Source: an uncultured Candidatus Nitrosopumilus sp. | GTDB taxonomy: Archaea; Thermoproteota; Nitrososphaeria; Nitrososphaerales; Nitrosopumilaceae | Assembly (NCBI GenBank): GCA_951812645.1 | Contig: CATOSM010000001.1 | Location: 1,529,560 to 1,593,559, forward strand | Direction: 5' to 3' | DNA: 64,000 bases | Shown: one piece after another, positions 63,012 to 64,000 of the stretch | How positions within the stretch are numbered: position 1 is the first letter of the stretch | Layout of the letters: each line of letters starts with the position of its first letter | Program-made: the position numbers and the translations under genes | Notes under the pieces: model-generated | Database searches by the model: none | What the model saw: only the letters and a program-made list of their open reading frames with translations | Told to the model about the DNA's origin: nothing

Positions 63012-63045
63012 GCAGCATCTTTTAGCACATTCTTTTTTCTTATTT

Positions 63046-64000
63046 TTAATTATTGGAGGACTTTCTCTTGATCATTTTGGGCAAACTTTTTACAAAATAT
63101 TTTAGAAATTCATCCTCTTTATCGTAATGTATTTCTGAAAATCTGTTATTTGAAAAAAAGGCATTCCATGTTTCTTCAAATACCGGAAATTCTTTTGGCT
63201 CAAAACCTATTCTGGCAGTTTCATGATGTGCAGCTGGAAAAATATCCGAAATCTCAATTGGAATTAATCCCAGCACTGGATTGTATTGGCACACTTGAAA
63301 CGATGTAAAATCCCCGAGTTTCTTTTTTAATCCAACATATTGACGGGATAGATATCCTGGCTTTGAACTTGATTCCTTCACTATGATCAATTTCGTCTTC
63401 TTTGATTTGAATTTTCTAACTGTCTTATGGAACATCTGAACCTCTGGCCTGTATTGATCTTCTTTATCAAATAGGAAAATGGCCTTTTCTTTAAATTTTG
63501 GAGTGCCCAAGCCCAAGAATTCACGATTTTCAGTCATAACCTCAACCATTTCAAATAGTTTTGGATGTGCCCGTGCTTTTTTAATTACGTATTCCCACAG
63601 CCTTCCTTCGTGAATTGCTTGCTTTACTTTATCAACTTCAAGCTTTATTGCATGCAAGTTATGGATTGCCAGTTCGTTGATTTTTTCAGTAGCATCTAAT
63701 TGACGCAATTCATCTGGAGTATGTTTTGAACATATCTCACAATTGCATGGAAATACGGAAATATCTGACAAATGGCGAGTTCCGTCATCTGTAATGTATC
63801 TTAATTGCTTAGCGTATAGCATGTAAGATGCCGAATCAAACGTGTCACATCCTAACGCCACTGCAAATGGAATAGTTAGAGGGTGACCTGCACCAAAAAG
63901 ATGCAGCGGAATTGAATGCGGCATTTGTTTTTTTGCAGCAACAATCATCTGGGCCAATAACCTATACTCGTATGATTCCATAAATTCAACTGGACTTCCT
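63046..64000 (-). CDS. tgtA: Archaeosine tRNA-guanine transglycosylase, partial
   Basis: The frame continues past the window end, so the first part of the catalytic domain is missing. Visible are HLFGAGHPLTIPFAVALGCDTFDSASYMLYA (catalytic-domain end), the zinc-site Cys pattern CNCEICSKHT, and the helical C1 region. It inserts the archaeosine precursor preQ0 at position 15 of tRNA. The C-terminal part (after about residue 170 of the visible portion) resembles the archaeal C-terminal domains. Strong support for an archaeal host. Confidence 0.88.
   Translation of the reverse strand, partial: GSPVEFMESYEYRLLAQMIVAAKKQMPHSIPLHLFGAGHPLTIPFAVALGCDTFDSASYMLYAKQLRYITDDGTRHLSDISVFPCNCEICSKHTPDELRQLDATEKINELAIHNLHAIKLEVDKVKQAIHEGRLWEYVIKKARAHPKLFEMVEVMTENREFLGLGTPKFKEKAIFLFDKEDQYRPEVQMFHKTVRKFKSKKTKLIIVKESSSKPGYLSRQYVGLKKKLGDFTSFQVCQYNPVLGLIPIEISDIFPAAHHETARIGFEPKEFPVFEETWNAFFSNNRFSEIHYDKEDEFLKYFVKSLPKMIKRKSSNN

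Overview
The window looks like a chromosomal segment of a low-GC marine ammonia-oxidising archaeon (Nitrososphaerota, Nitrosopumilus/Nitrosarchaeum type). Pointers are an archaeal beta-CASP ribonuclease, an archaeosine tRNA-guanine transglycosylase, archaeal aroA, tRNAs without encoded CCA, many tiny Cys-rich peptides, and a casposon gene set of the kind known from this phylum. This is inferred from gene content; no database search was possible.

Layout. 1-5.3 kb is ordinary chromosome: DoxX protein, secreted peptide, PstB, an arsenic detoxification locus (HxlR-type regulator, arsM, arsC) and a membrane-anchored protein. About 5.43-12.27 kb is a casposon: a compact minus-strand operon (Zn-ribbon peptide, basic protein, HNH nuclease, B-family DNA polymerase, small membrane protein) diverging from a plus-strand set (winged-helix regulator, unknown, Cas1 casposase). 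An array of seven 12-bp iterons at about 21-bp pitch lies at its polymerase side. 12.3-26 kb is a defence island: a zinc-ribbon/AbiV-like protein, an unknown two-gene membrane operon, SIR2, PD-(D/E)XK nuclease, nucleotidyltransferase toxin-antitoxin, AIPR, a second AbiV-like gene, a HEPN-like protein and a RelE-type toxin-antitoxin. Several are broken by single-base frameshifts.

26-60 kb is a rearranged zone with seven near-complete copies of an IS5-type element of about 870 bp, at least three fragments, inverted duplications, hairpin arrays, a possible two-repeat CRISPR relic, pseudogenes, and more conflict genes: aspartic protease with trypco2 partner, two AbiE systems, two PIN-toxin operons, a giant helicase-nuclease, and a 1470-aa TIR/beta-sandwich/STAND/repeat protein. 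The housekeeping gene aroA is isolated in this zone. A relic of a second Cas1 gene lies beside a tRNA-Arg gene at the right border.

60-64 kb returns to ordinary chromosome: tRNA-Arg, OGG1-type glycosylase, beta-CASP ribonuclease, a small conserved protein, a ferredoxin and the archaeosine transglycosylase (cut by the window end).

Most accessory genes are probably intracellular immunity modules accumulated next to a self-synthesising transposon. The strongest candidates for something undescribed are the iteron-bearing casposon end, the TIR/beta-sandwich/STAND protein, the 13.9-15.2 kb two-gene operon, and the hairpin and cloverleaf elements near 27-28 kb.
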